A stretch of 22,992 bases of DNA from Bacteroidales bacterium. GTDB lineage: Bacteria; Bacteroidota; Bacteroidia; Bacteroidales; UBA3663. Position numbers and translations under genes: made by a program. The notes below the pieces were generated by a model. The model worked only from the letters and a program-made list of their open reading frames with translations. It ran no database searches and was not told the DNA's origin. This document shows positions 15,971 to 22,992 of this stretch, one piece after another. The DNA lies in assembly GCA_030526445.1 (NCBI GenBank), contig JAUNCV010000011.1:1-22992 (forward strand), read 5' to 3'. Position 1 is the first letter of the stretch; each line of letters opens with the position of its first letter.

Positions 15971-15993
15971 GGCAATTTCAACGAAACTGCCTA
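15964..15993. terminator. Bidirectional-looking terminator hairpin after the hybrid kinase
   Basis: TAGGCAATTTC (15969-15979) pairs with GAAACTGCCTA (15983-15993), an 11-bp stem with one mismatch and a 3-nt loop. On the minus strand five T residues follow (15968-15964), and on the plus strand a run of six T follows. It lies about 80 bp after the kinase stop. The rest of this 129-bp gap contains only a short CCCTA/TAGGG inverted repeat at 16023-16037. Confidence 0.65.
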
Positions 15994-16071
15994 ATTTTTT
16001 GCTCTTTTATTGTCCGATACCCCCCTACATAGTAGGGATGACTATTGCATTTTGCTACTTTGATTACCAAT

Positions 16072-18852
16072 TTACTCGGTCACTTCGTGTATTGCTTTCA
16101 GCAATTTGTCCACCTCGATAGGCTTGCCCACATGGGCATTCATGCCTGCCTCCATGGCGTTCTTGATGTCCTCCTCGAATACATTGGCGGTCATGGCAAT
16201 GACAGGAATCTGTGCCTTCTCCTTGTCGGCCAATGCTCGGATGCGACGGGTGGCTTCGTAGCCATTCATGAGCGGCATCTGGATATCCATGAGGATGAGA
16301 TCGTAGGTATCGGCCGATGCCTCCTGAAGCATGTCCAGGCAATGCACACCATCGGCAGCACGATCCACGGTGAAGCCCAAATCCTGCAGGATCTCCATAG
16401 CAATCTCGGCATTGATATCGTTGTCCTCGGCCATGAGGATGCGGTTGCTCTTGGTAGCCTTGTGGTGGTGCTCGAGGTCGTCCTGCCTGATGTCCGAAGC
16501 CAGGGCAATGCGATGCGGTATGGTGACCGTAAACTTGGTACCTACACCCACCTGGCTCTCGACCTCGATGGTACCATTCATGAGCTCCACATAGCGCTTC
16601 ACGATGGCCATACCCAGACCGGTGCCTGCAATCTTGTTGTCGGTATAGGTCTTCTCACGGCTGAAGTCGTCGTACAAACGTGGCAGGAACTCCTTGCTCA
16701 TGCCCACGCCCGTATCCTCTACAGTACAGCACAAGGTGGTCCAACCCTCCTGCTCGTGAGGTTTTTCCCAGCTATGCACACGGATGGTTCCGCCTGCCGG
16801 GGTGTACTTGTAGGCATTGGAGAGGAGGTTCAGATATACCTCGTTGAGCTTCACCTGGTCGCAGAACACATATTTTGTATGTACCTCGGTCGAAAAGAGG
16901 AACTTGAGCTGCTTCTGTTCGGCCATCTCGGAGAAGATGGTCTTGAGGGGTGCCATAATCTGACCCAAGACCTTTGGCTCCTCGTTCAGTTCGGCCTTAC
17001 CACTTTCGATGCGGGCCATCTCGAGCACATGGTTGATGAGTTCGAGCAGGAATCGGCCCGAACCAATCATCTTGTCCAGATACTGGCGGCAACGCTCCTT
17101 GTCGTCCAGATTCTTGCCAATGAGCTCGGCATAGCCCATCACGGCATTCATTGGGGTGCGGATGTCGTGACTCATGTTGAAGAGGAAGCGGGTCTTGGCC
17201 TGGCTGGCTGCCTCGGCCTTGCGATGTTCCTGCACACTTCGCATCAGGAGGAAGAGGATCAAGGCAATGAAGGCGAGCATGAAGAAGAAGAGCGACACAC
17301 TATTCTCCTTGGCAAAATCCATAAATGTAGCCTTGCGTACTACCTCGGAATATCGGGCCAGGGAGGCATGGATTTCCGATTCGGACATCATGTACGAAAG
17401 TCGGCTCATGATGCCATAGAGGTCCTGGTTGCGATAGCTCGTGGCAAAGCAGAGCGGGATGATGGAACCGGTAGCTACAGCCTTGAGTCCCAGACGTTCC
17501 AGCTGGTCGTTGAGCACACCCATGCGGTAGTTACTTATGAACAGAAGGTCGGCCTCGCCACGGGCTACTCCCTTGAGGCATTCGTCGGTCGATGGGAAGT
17601 TGACGAGCTCCCAATTGGGGTATTGCTCGTTGATGAGCGAAAGGTAGTTGGGGTTCGAAGCATTGATGGCGGCACGCACATGACCATCGGTATGGAAATA
17701 GTCGTCGGAACGGACCACAGCCATCTCGGCCGACTTGATAAAGGCATCGGCCGGCAGGAGTTGCGACTTCTCGGTATCGTACAGACTCATACCATTGGGG
17801 AAAGCCACATCGATATCGCCACGTTGCACAGCCGCAATAGCTTGGTTGATAGTAGGATAAGCTACAGCCTCGATAGTAAGTCCGATATTGGAATATAGCT
17901 CCTGGACCTTCTCGATAAAGTCGTGCAGGAGGCCCGTGACCTGTCCCGTCTCGGGATTGGTACCACAGAAGGGCAGATAGTTGTCACGGTAGCCAATGCG
18001 GATGGTACCATGGTTGCGGATCCACATCACATCGGCCGCTGGCATGTAGCGGAAGAAGGAGGAACGGGCAAAGTACTTCTCGTGCAGGTCACGGTTGTAG
18101 TAATTGTTCTGCGTGAAGATCTGTCCCATGGCCTTATCCAGCTCCTGCTTGAGGTCGTTGCGAGAGCGGTTGATACCAAAGTAGAAATCGGCCGCACCTA
18201 CGGGAGCAATGGGCATGCAGAGACGCTGGTCGATGGTCGAAGAGACCGAATTGGTACACACGGCATCGTACTGCTGGTCGTCGGGTTTCTCCGTAAAATA
18301 GTTCTCGACCGATTGTACCTCGACCACTTCGGCCGAAAGCTGGTTCTTGGCAAGCCAGTCCTTGAGCAGGCGGACCTGATAGCTGTTGCGGTTCACACAG
18401 ATGCGCTTGCCATTCAGGTATTCGTACTGGCCATTCGGGTCGATGGAATCCTGCATCACACCCAGCAGATAGAACTCCTCGTAGCCCATAGGCTGTTCGG
18501 AGAAGAGCATCTTGCTCTCCCGTTCGGGCAGGAGGTTGATGTCCGAAAGCAGGTCGATCTCGCCCCTTTCGAGCATCGTGTAGAGCGACGACCAGCTGCC
18601 CGTGACATACTCGTATTCCCAGCCCGTGATGGCAGCAATACGAAGCTGATACTCATAGGCATAGCCCGAGCGTCGGCCCTTGTGGTTGGAGGTATTGAAG
18701 GGCGACCCGTACCAGCCCACACGCACCACCTTGCGGGTACCAGCAGCCGAAGTGGCCCCATCGACCTCGATGCCATAGGCACACAAGGTTCCGACGAGGA
18801 GCACTACAAGCAAGCCAAGCCTGCGTATATGATGAGAAAAAGTATTGCTCAT
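16072..18852 (-). CDS. Hybrid sensor histidine kinase: two SBP_bac_3 domains, HisKA, HATPase, receiver
   Basis: BvgS/EvgS-like membrane sensor of 926 residues from ATG at 18852. After an N-terminal signal/anchor (about 8-27) come two periplasmic amino-acid-binding-protein-like domains (about 41-267 and 277-502), a membrane helix (about 520-538), HisKA with phospho-acceptor His562 in NMSHDIRTPMNAV, an ATPase domain with N-box NLLSNAYKYTP, DTGVGMS and GTGLGMAIVK, then a receiver with Asp856 in LILMDIQMP and a conserved lysine in VGKPIE. No Hpt domain is fused at the C-terminus. It is transcribed divergently from a MATE-Hpt-response-regulator unit that supplies the missing Hpt. The kinase core resembles Lachnospiraceae proteins more than typical Bacteroidota hybrid kinases (from memory, not searched). 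The longer start at 19026 crosses both promoters and was rejected. The ligand is unknown. Confidence 0.93.
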   Translation of the reverse strand: MSNTFSHHIRRLGLLVVLLVGTLCAYGIEVDGATSAAGTRKVVRVGWYGSPFNTSNHKGRRSGYAYEYQLRIAAITGWEYEYVTGSWSSLYTMLERGEIDLLSDINLLPERESKMLFSEQPMGYEEFYLLGVMQDSIDPNGQYEYLNGKRICVNRNSYQVRLLKDWLAKNQLSAEVVEVQSVENYFTEKPDDQQYDAVCTNSVSSTIDQRLCMPIAPVGAADFYFGINRSRNDLKQELDKAMGQIFTQNNYYNRDLHEKYFARSSFFRYMPAADVMWIRNHGTIRIGYRDNYLPFCGTNPETGQVTGLLHDFIEKVQELYSNIGLTIEAVAYPTINQAIAAVQRGDIDVAFPNGMSLYDTEKSQLLPADAFIKSAEMAVVRSDDYFHTDGHVRAAINASNPNYLSLINEQYPNWELVNFPSTDECLKGVARGEADLLFISNYRMGVLNDQLERLGLKAVATGSIIPLCFATSYRNQDLYGIMSRLSYMMSESEIHASLARYSEVVRKATFMDFAKENSVSLFFFMLAFIALILFLLMRSVQEHRKAEAASQAKTRFLFNMSHDIRTPMNAVMGYAELIGKNLDDKERCRQYLDKMIGSGRFLLELINHVLEMARIESGKAELNEEPKVLGQIMAPLKTIFSEMAEQKQLKFLFSTEVHTKYVFCDQVKLNEVYLNLLSNAYKYTPAGGTIRVHSWEKPHEQEGWTTLCCTVEDTGVGMSKEFLPRLYDDFSREKTYTDNKIAGTGLGMAIVKRYVELMNGTIEVESQVGVGTKFTVTIPHRIALASDIRQDDLEHHHKATKSNRILMAEDNDINAEIAMEILQDLGFTVDRAADGVHCLDMLQEASADTYDLILMDIQMPLMNGYEATRRIRALADKEKAQIPVIAMTANVFEEDIKNAMEAGMNAHVGKPIEVDKLLKAIHEVTE

Positions 18853-18881
18853 GAAAAAGAGTTTCGGTTCGAATGTTGGGG

Positions 18882-18889
18882 CAAAGATA
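18882..18889 (-). promoter_or_regulatory. Candidate -7 promoter box for the hybrid kinase
   Basis: A perfect TATCTTTG on the minus strand lies 29 bp before the kinase ATG. The nearest upstream TTTG is only 12 bp away, so the -33 element is poor and expression may need an activator. Confidence 0.5.
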
Positions 18890-18991
18890 ATGAGAAAACT
18901 CCAAACGAGCCTATAAAAATAGTAAAAAACGCTCTTCGAATGGTCAAAATTTACACATTTTAGTGCAAAACCGCAAGAATTGGCACAATTA

Positions 18992-19023
18992 TTTGCAATA
19001 TTGCCCATAGTTTTGTATCTTTG
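18992..19023 (+). promoter_or_regulatory. Bacteroidota-type promoter for the MATE-Hpt-regulator unit
   Basis: TTTG (18992-18995), a 20-bp spacer and TATCTTTG (19016-19023) match the Bacteroidota consensus. The start codon at 19055 follows after a leader of about 25 nt. The 202-bp divergent region holds this promoter and the kinase -7 box about 100 bp apart. Confidence 0.7.
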
Positions 19024-19054
19024 CACGCGTATTGACTAACATTTATAGATTTAC

Positions 19055-20413
19055 ATGGCATACAATGACGATAGACGAAAAATGATGGCTACCCAGCCCG
19101 TAGGCAAGTTGCTCTGGCAATTTGCCGTACCGAGTATCGTCTCCATGCTGGTCACTTCGGTCTATAATCTGTGCGATACCATCTTCATTGGTCATACCGA
19201 GGGCGCCCTTGCCATTGCGGGTCTGGCCATTGTGCTTCCGCTCATGAATATCTCGACCGCCTTCCGCCTGCTGGCAGGTGTGGGTGGTGCGGCACAGACC
19301 TCGATGGCCATGGGTCGCAACGATCAGGAGGGCGCCAAGCTCATCTATGGCAATCTCATCAAGCTCACGGTCTATATCTCCGTGGCGCTCATGGTGATCG
19401 GGTTGCTGTTCCTCAATCCTATCCTCACGGCATTTGGTGCATCGGAAGGTACATTGCCCTATGCACACACCTATACCTTCATCTACCTGCTGGGCTTGCC
19501 ATTGGGTCATCTGCTTTTCAACATGACGGCTCAGATGCGCTCTATCGGCAATCCCAAAAAGGCAATGAATATCCTTGTGGGCACAGTCTTGCTCAATATT
19601 GTGCTCGATGCCATCTTCATTATCGGCTTCGGTTGGGGCATTGCCGGTGCTGCTTGGGCCACAGTCATCTCGCAAGGCATAGGCATGCTTCAGTGCGTTG
19701 TCTATTTCCGCACCAGAGACTGCTATCTACACCTTTCTCGCAAAGGTCTCCAATTGCATAAAGATATTGTCAAACGCATTTTCAGCATTGGTGTCTCACC
19801 TTTCAGCGTGCAGCTCAGCGGCTGTCTTATCGTTGTCTTCATCAACCGCAGCCTCATGGAGGCGGGTGGAGCAGATGGCGACCTCTGTGTCGGTGCATAC
19901 GGCATCATGTATCGCGTTTCGCAAATCATGATTCTCATTGTATCGGGCTTTACACAAGCCATGCAACCTCTTGTAGGCTTCAACGTAGGAGCTGGCTTAA
20001 CCAAACGTGTGCTCGAAATCATTCGCACATCACTTGCTTTTGCTACTGTAACCATGACACTGGGTTACATCATCATCCTGCTTTGGGCCGAAGAGTTGAC
20101 CTCTATCCTCACCACCGATGCACACTTGATTGCCATCAGCGGTCCGGCCATGCGTATTGCTCTTTGCGTGTATCCGCTTGTAGGAGCGCAAATGGTGGCC
20201 ACAACCTACTTCAATTCGGTGGGCAAAGCAAAGCTCTCAATGTTCACTTCGCTCTCGCGTATGTGGCTGTTCCTTTTACCGCTATTGTTCATTCTGCCAC
20301 AGTTTGCGGGCATCAATGGCGTGTGGTGGAGCATGTCTATTGCCGACTGCATTAGCGTATTGCTTGCTTGTGGCCTGCTTTGGTACGAAATGAGAGATTT
20401 ACATCATTCTTAA
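19055..20413 (+). CDS. MATE family efflux transporter
   Basis: Multidrug and toxin extrusion type antiporter of 452 residues. The N-terminal half starts ATQPVGKLLWQFAVPSIVSMLVTSVYNLCDTIFIGH, the usual MATE first-helix pattern, followed by RLLAGVGGAAQTSMAMGR. The second half repeats the fold (RIFSIGVSPFSVQLSGCLIVVFINRSL; GFTQAMQPLVGFNVGAG). About twelve hydrophobic helices can be counted, as normal for the family. Exported substrate and coupling ion (Na+ or H+) are not evident. It is the first gene behind the plus-strand promoter and is followed after 28 bp by an Hpt gene, so it may be co-expressed with the phosphorelay. An internal Met at residue 10 or 11 is an alternative start. Confidence 0.95.
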   Translation: MAYNDDRRKMMATQPVGKLLWQFAVPSIVSMLVTSVYNLCDTIFIGHTEGALAIAGLAIVLPLMNISTAFRLLAGVGGAAQTSMAMGRNDQEGAKLIYGNLIKLTVYISVALMVIGLLFLNPILTAFGASEGTLPYAHTYTFIYLLGLPLGHLLFNMTAQMRSIGNPKKAMNILVGTVLLNIVLDAIFIIGFGWGIAGAAWATVISQGIGMLQCVVYFRTRDCYLHLSRKGLQLHKDIVKRIFSIGVSPFSVQLSGCLIVVFINRSLMEAGGADGDLCVGAYGIMYRVSQIMILIVSGFTQAMQPLVGFNVGAGLTKRVLEIIRTSLAFATVTMTLGYIIILLWAEELTSILTTDAHLIAISGPAMRIALCVYPLVGAQMVATTYFNSVGKAKLSMFTSLSRMWLFLLPLLFILPQFAGINGVWWSMSIADCISVLLACGLLWYEMRDLHHS

Positions 20414-20441
20414 TATTAACATACATCCTTATATATATATT

Positions 20442-20795
20442 ATGACACTCCAAGAATGTTACGCACAGCTCAACGGCAGCTATGAAACCGCATTGAGCCG
20501 ATTGATGAACGATCGTCTGGTCGACAAATTCATCCGTAAGTTTCCTGCCGACACCACGATGCAGCAACTTCGTGATGCAGTGGCTCAAACAGACCGTCAA
20601 TTGGCCTTCCGTGCTGCTCATACCCTCAAGGGCGTAGCCGCTAACCTGAGCTTCACCGAACTGCAGAATGCAGCATCAAACCTCACCGAACAGCTGAGAA
20701 GTCTGGATCAGGATCCTGACATGTCGCTCTTCGAGACTGTCGAAGCAGCTTACAATAAAACAATGACTGCTCTCAACACTTATATTGCTGAGTAA
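20442..20795 (+). CDS. Stand-alone Hpt (histidine phosphotransfer) protein
   Basis: A 117-residue all-helical protein whose centre FRAAHTLKGVAANLSF (57-72) is a clear Hpt signature, with phospho-accepting His60 followed by the conserved Lys63 and Gly64. There is no kinase or receiver domain. It would pass phosphate between the receiver of the hybrid kinase and that of the response regulator encoded 85 bp downstream. The opening TLQECYAQLNGSYETALSRLMNDRLVDKFIRKF resembles the short Hpt proteins I recall from Lachnospiraceae signalling clusters. The start is preceded by an AT-rich leader (about 20415-20441) with no Shine-Dalgarno, usual in Bacteroidota. Confidence 0.9.
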   Translation: MTLQECYAQLNGSYETALSRLMNDRLVDKFIRKFPADTTMQQLRDAVAQTDRQLAFRAAHTLKGVAANLSFTELQNAASNLTEQLRSLDQDPDMSLFETVEAAYNKTMTALNTYIAE

Positions 20796-20880
20796 TAAAT
20801 CTCTCCCTGATCAGTTATGGGACAAAGACATAACCGCGGAGGGGTTTCTACCCCCCCCCGAAACTGACAACCGGATAATT
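20796..20880 (+). other. Structured leader with C9 tract before the response regulator
   Basis: This 85-bp gap holds inverted repeats GTTATG/CATAAC (20814-20819, 20829-20834), TCAGTT/AACTGA (20811-20816, 20862-20867) and GGGG/CCCC, plus nine consecutive C residues at 20851-20859. An ATG at 20817 opens a 16-codon frame that reads through the C tract and stops at TGA 20865-20867. No terminator T-run is visible. Confidence 0.6.
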
Positions 20881-22992
20881 ATGAAAAACCAAAAACGCAT
20901 ACTTCTCGTCATTGAAGACAACGAGCTGAACCGCGAAATGCTCTGTGCCATGCTCGAAGATGACTACCAGCTCTATGAAGCCGAAAATGGCCAAATAGGT
21001 CTGGAGTTGATGCGTGCACATGCACACGAACTGAGTGTCGTACTCCTCGACATTCAGATGCCAGTCATGAACGGTTACGAAGTGCTCGAAGCCGCAAGTC
21101 AAGACCCTACGTTGTGCAATATACCAATCATCGTTACCACCAGTAGCGAGAAACCCGACGAAGAGGAACGTTGCCTGAAATTGGGTGCTGCCGACTTCAT
21201 CCAGAAGCCATACAACCCCAACATCACTCAATGCCGCATCAGCAACATCATCAACTTGCAGGAAAGAACCGCAACCTTGACCGAGGTTGAGATTGATCCC
21301 GTCACCGGCATATACACACGAAGCGCGTTCACACACTACGCCAACATGCTGCTGAGAAATCATCCAGATACCGATTTCTCTATCATCATGACCGACATCC
21401 TCGGATTCCAGCGTCTTGTCGAAATACACGGAGAAAAGGCTTTCCAGTATCTGCGTAAGGAGGCAGAGGTTCTCAGTGCCGACGCTCGTCCACTGACAAT
21501 CTATGCTCGATACTCCTACGACCAGTTCATCCTGCTTTTGCCAACCAGTCTGCTCGAACCAGACAAACCCAATCTCGTTGAACGACTTGATCAGCATTGC
21601 TGCATTCTTTCAGAAAAAGTCAATGCCACCATCAAGTTTGGCGTTTGCATGCACATTGAGCGCGATACCGATTTGAAATCCTACATCAACCGCACACGCA
21701 AGGCACTCTCAAGCATCAAGCATCAGTATAACAAAAACGTGGGCTTGGTGAACCAAGAGTTGCTTGCACGCATGAAACGCAATGAGGAGATTGAGCTTGC
21801 AATGGAAGATGCCATCAAGGAACATCAGCTCGAAATCTATCTGCAGCCAAAGCATCACACTGCCTCTGGCAAACTGGCTGGTGCCGAAGTGCTGCTTCGC
21901 TGGTTCCACCCTGTGCTGGGCAATATCACCACAGGCGAATACATCCCAATCTTCAACGAAACCGGCTTTATCAGCGAAGCCGATGCCTTTGCTTGGCGCG
22001 AAGCATGCAAGTTCCTCAAAACTTTGCAGGATCAGGGCTTGCCTCAGATCCCTATTTCGGTCAACACTACTCGCATTGACTACGAAAGCCCAACCTTCGA
22101 GCAACGCCTCCTCGACCCTGTAAACGAATACAACATCAACCCAAAGTTGCTGCACATCGAGGTGACCGAACAGATATTTGCCGAACTTAGCAAAGAGTCG
22201 CTCAACGTTTTGCAGCGTTGCCGTAACATGGGCATGAGAGTCGAGCTCGATGACTTCGGCACAGGATACTCTTCACTCCACTCTTTGGCCGAAATTCCAA
22301 CCGATATGGTTAAGTTCGACCGAAGCTTTATCATCAAGCTCGATGACCGCCGACAGATGAACGTCATGTCGGGTTGCGTCAACCTCGTGAAGCGTCTGAA
22401 TCTGACTTCGGTAGCCGAAGGCGTTGAGACTGAAGAGTGCCGCAAGCAAATTGCATCGCTTGGCATCGACTTCATCCAGGGCTATTATTACGCCAAGCCA
22501 ATGCCTATCTCAGATTTCATTGAGTACATCCGCCAGCATGACGTCATGACTCTTCAGGATCTCCTCATCATGGAGGAAGACCCACATCTGGCCGAGATGG
22601 AACGAATGCGTCGTCTGGCTGAAGAGGAACCTCTTACGGGCCTGAACAACCGATACAGTTTCTATAACAATGTCAATATGCGCATTGAAGAGCACGAACC
22701 ATTCACCCTCGTCATCTTCGATATTGACAAGTTCAAGAATATCAACGACACCTACGGACATCTCGTGGGCGACAAGGTTCTCACCCGCTTGGCCGAAGCC
22801 ATGCACGAGGAATTCAAACAGAACACCCTCATCCGACTGGGTGGCGACGAGTTTGCCATCATCTTCAATGGCGTTGTCGGCTATCAGCAAATGCTGTCTC
22901 AGATGCAGTCGTTCTTTGCACATATCGAGCAATTAAATATCGATGGCCTCAGTGCCGACTATCACATTGCAATCAGCGCCGGCTGTGTGGCA
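20881..22992 (+). CDS. Response regulator with REC, degenerate GGDEF, EAL and GGDEF domains (3' end cut by window edge)
   Basis: Predicted c-di-GMP turnover output protein; 704 residues are visible. The receiver (about 6-125) has acidic Glu12/Asp13, phospho-acceptor Asp57 in LLDIQMP and Lys109. A first GGDEF-like domain (about 138-290) is degenerate: the signature reads SYDQF (212-216). The EAL domain (about 300-550) keeps its metal and catalytic residues: EVL with Glu336, Asn395, Glu427, DDFGTG with Asp457/458, Lys478, Glu513 and Gln533, so phosphodiesterase activity is likely. A second GGDEF domain begins about 580 (PLTGLNNR) with DIDKFKNINDTYGH and an intact GGDEF at 654-658. No RxxD inhibitory site precedes it. 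ATG 20881 was chosen because it gives a clean REC start. The closest architecture I recall is in Lachnospiraceae. Confidence 0.92.
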   Translation, partial: MKNQKRILLVIEDNELNREMLCAMLEDDYQLYEAENGQIGLELMRAHAHELSVVLLDIQMPVMNGYEVLEAASQDPTLCNIPIIVTTSSEKPDEEERCLKLGAADFIQKPYNPNITQCRISNIINLQERTATLTEVEIDPVTGIYTRSAFTHYANMLLRNHPDTDFSIIMTDILGFQRLVEIHGEKAFQYLRKEAEVLSADARPLTIYARYSYDQFILLLPTSLLEPDKPNLVERLDQHCCILSEKVNATIKFGVCMHIERDTDLKSYINRTRKALSSIKHQYNKNVGLVNQELLARMKRNEEIELAMEDAIKEHQLEIYLQPKHHTASGKLAGAEVLLRWFHPVLGNITTGEYIPIFNETGFISEADAFAWREACKFLKTLQDQGLPQIPISVNTTRIDYESPTFEQRLLDPVNEYNINPKLLHIEVTEQIFAELSKESLNVLQRCRNMGMRVELDDFGTGYSSLHSLAEIPTDMVKFDRSFIIKLDDRRQMNVMSGCVNLVKRLNLTSVAEGVETEECRKQIASLGIDFIQGYYYAKPMPISDFIEYIRQHDVMTLQDLLIMEEDPHLAEMERMRRLAEEEPLTGLNNRYSFYNNVNMRIEEHEPFTLVIFDIDKFKNINDTYGHLVGDKVLTRLAEAMHEEFKQNTLIRLGGDEFAIIFNGVVGYQQMLSQMQSFFAHIEQLNIDGLSADYHIAISAGCVA

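Noticed and set aside
16021..16037. CCCTA/TAGGG inverted repeat as the kinase terminator
   Set aside because: Only a 5-bp stem and no T-run; the hairpin at 15969-15993 is a much better terminator.
16045..17898. A 617-codon open frame on the plus strand opposite the hybrid kinase
   Set aside because: It is antisense to clear HisKA, HATPase and receiver domains; its translation is His/Leu/Glu-rich with no recognisable domain, as expected from codon bias of the opposite strand.
18853..19026. Extended N-terminus of the hybrid kinase
   Set aside because: It would run through the divergent promoter region; the ATG at 18852 is directly followed by a signal sequence.
19043..19675. A 210-codon minus-strand frame opposite the MATE gene
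   Set aside because: His/Gln/Asp-rich antisense shadow of membrane helices.
20848..21597. A 249-codon minus-strand frame opposite the response regulator
   Set aside because: Antisense to the REC and first GGDEF-like domains, whose motifs are clear on the plus strand.

Overview
The window looks like a chromosomal segment from a Bacteroidales bacterium, most likely a Prevotella/Segatella-type gut or oral anaerobe. The basis is: Bacteroidota promoter elements of the TTG-N19..20-TAnnTTTG type in front of several genes, very weak Shine-Dalgarno sequences, lipoproteins of families I associate with Bacteroidota (DUF4296, DUF4369), a DksA-like protein without its zinc cysteines, a DUF59-Mrp fusion without the usual CxxC, and the LPS gene kdsC. 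The genus is inference. No rRNA, tRNA, CRISPR array, IS element or phage gene was seen, and no gene-free stretch exceeds about 200 bp.

Layout. Bases 1-18852 carry only minus-strand genes and 19055-22992 only plus-strand genes, with a divergent promoter region at 18853-19054. Read in the direction of transcription, the minus strand holds these units. (a) A large SBP-SBP-histidine kinase-receiver hybrid sensor (18852-16072), closed by a terminator hairpin near 15970. (b) trmB, mrp, ansA, birA, tadA and a secreted GH51 arabinofuranosidase (15942-9144), closed by an 11-bp-stem hairpin near 9070. (c) kdsC, maf, a DUF4369 lipoprotein and ruvC (8957-6408), with its own promoter and terminator. (d) ileS, dksA-like, lspA, a DUF4296 lipoprotein and a PBP4-type peptidase (6286 to beyond base 1), with ATGA overlaps among the last three. 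The plus strand carries a MATE transporter, a stand-alone Hpt protein and a response regulator with degenerate GGDEF, EAL and intact GGDEF domains that runs off the right edge.

How it works together. Units b to d are mostly housekeeping: tRNA charging and modification, lipoprotein maturation, biotin attachment, Fe-S or P-loop carrier function, Holliday junction resolution, LPS precursor synthesis and wall remodelling. The right third is the accessory part. The hybrid kinase (His plus Asp), the Hpt (His) and the REC-GGDEF-EAL-GGDEF output protein (Asp) provide every relay site of a His-Asp-His-Asp phosphorelay, with c-di-GMP turnover as the likely output. A MATE exporter shares the plus-strand unit. 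The three signalling proteins resemble, from memory, sets common in Lachnospiraceae more than typical Bacteroidota signalling, so cross-phylum transfer is a reasonable hypothesis. The response-regulator leader also holds a C9 tract whose one-base contraction would fuse a short upstream reading frame to the protein.

Other points worth checking: a GXHH version of the IleRS HIGH motif (linked to mupirocin resistance), a compact PBP4 lacking most of the usual insert domains, a tandem WPxWMP duplication in LspA, and a heptad repeat upstream of mrp.
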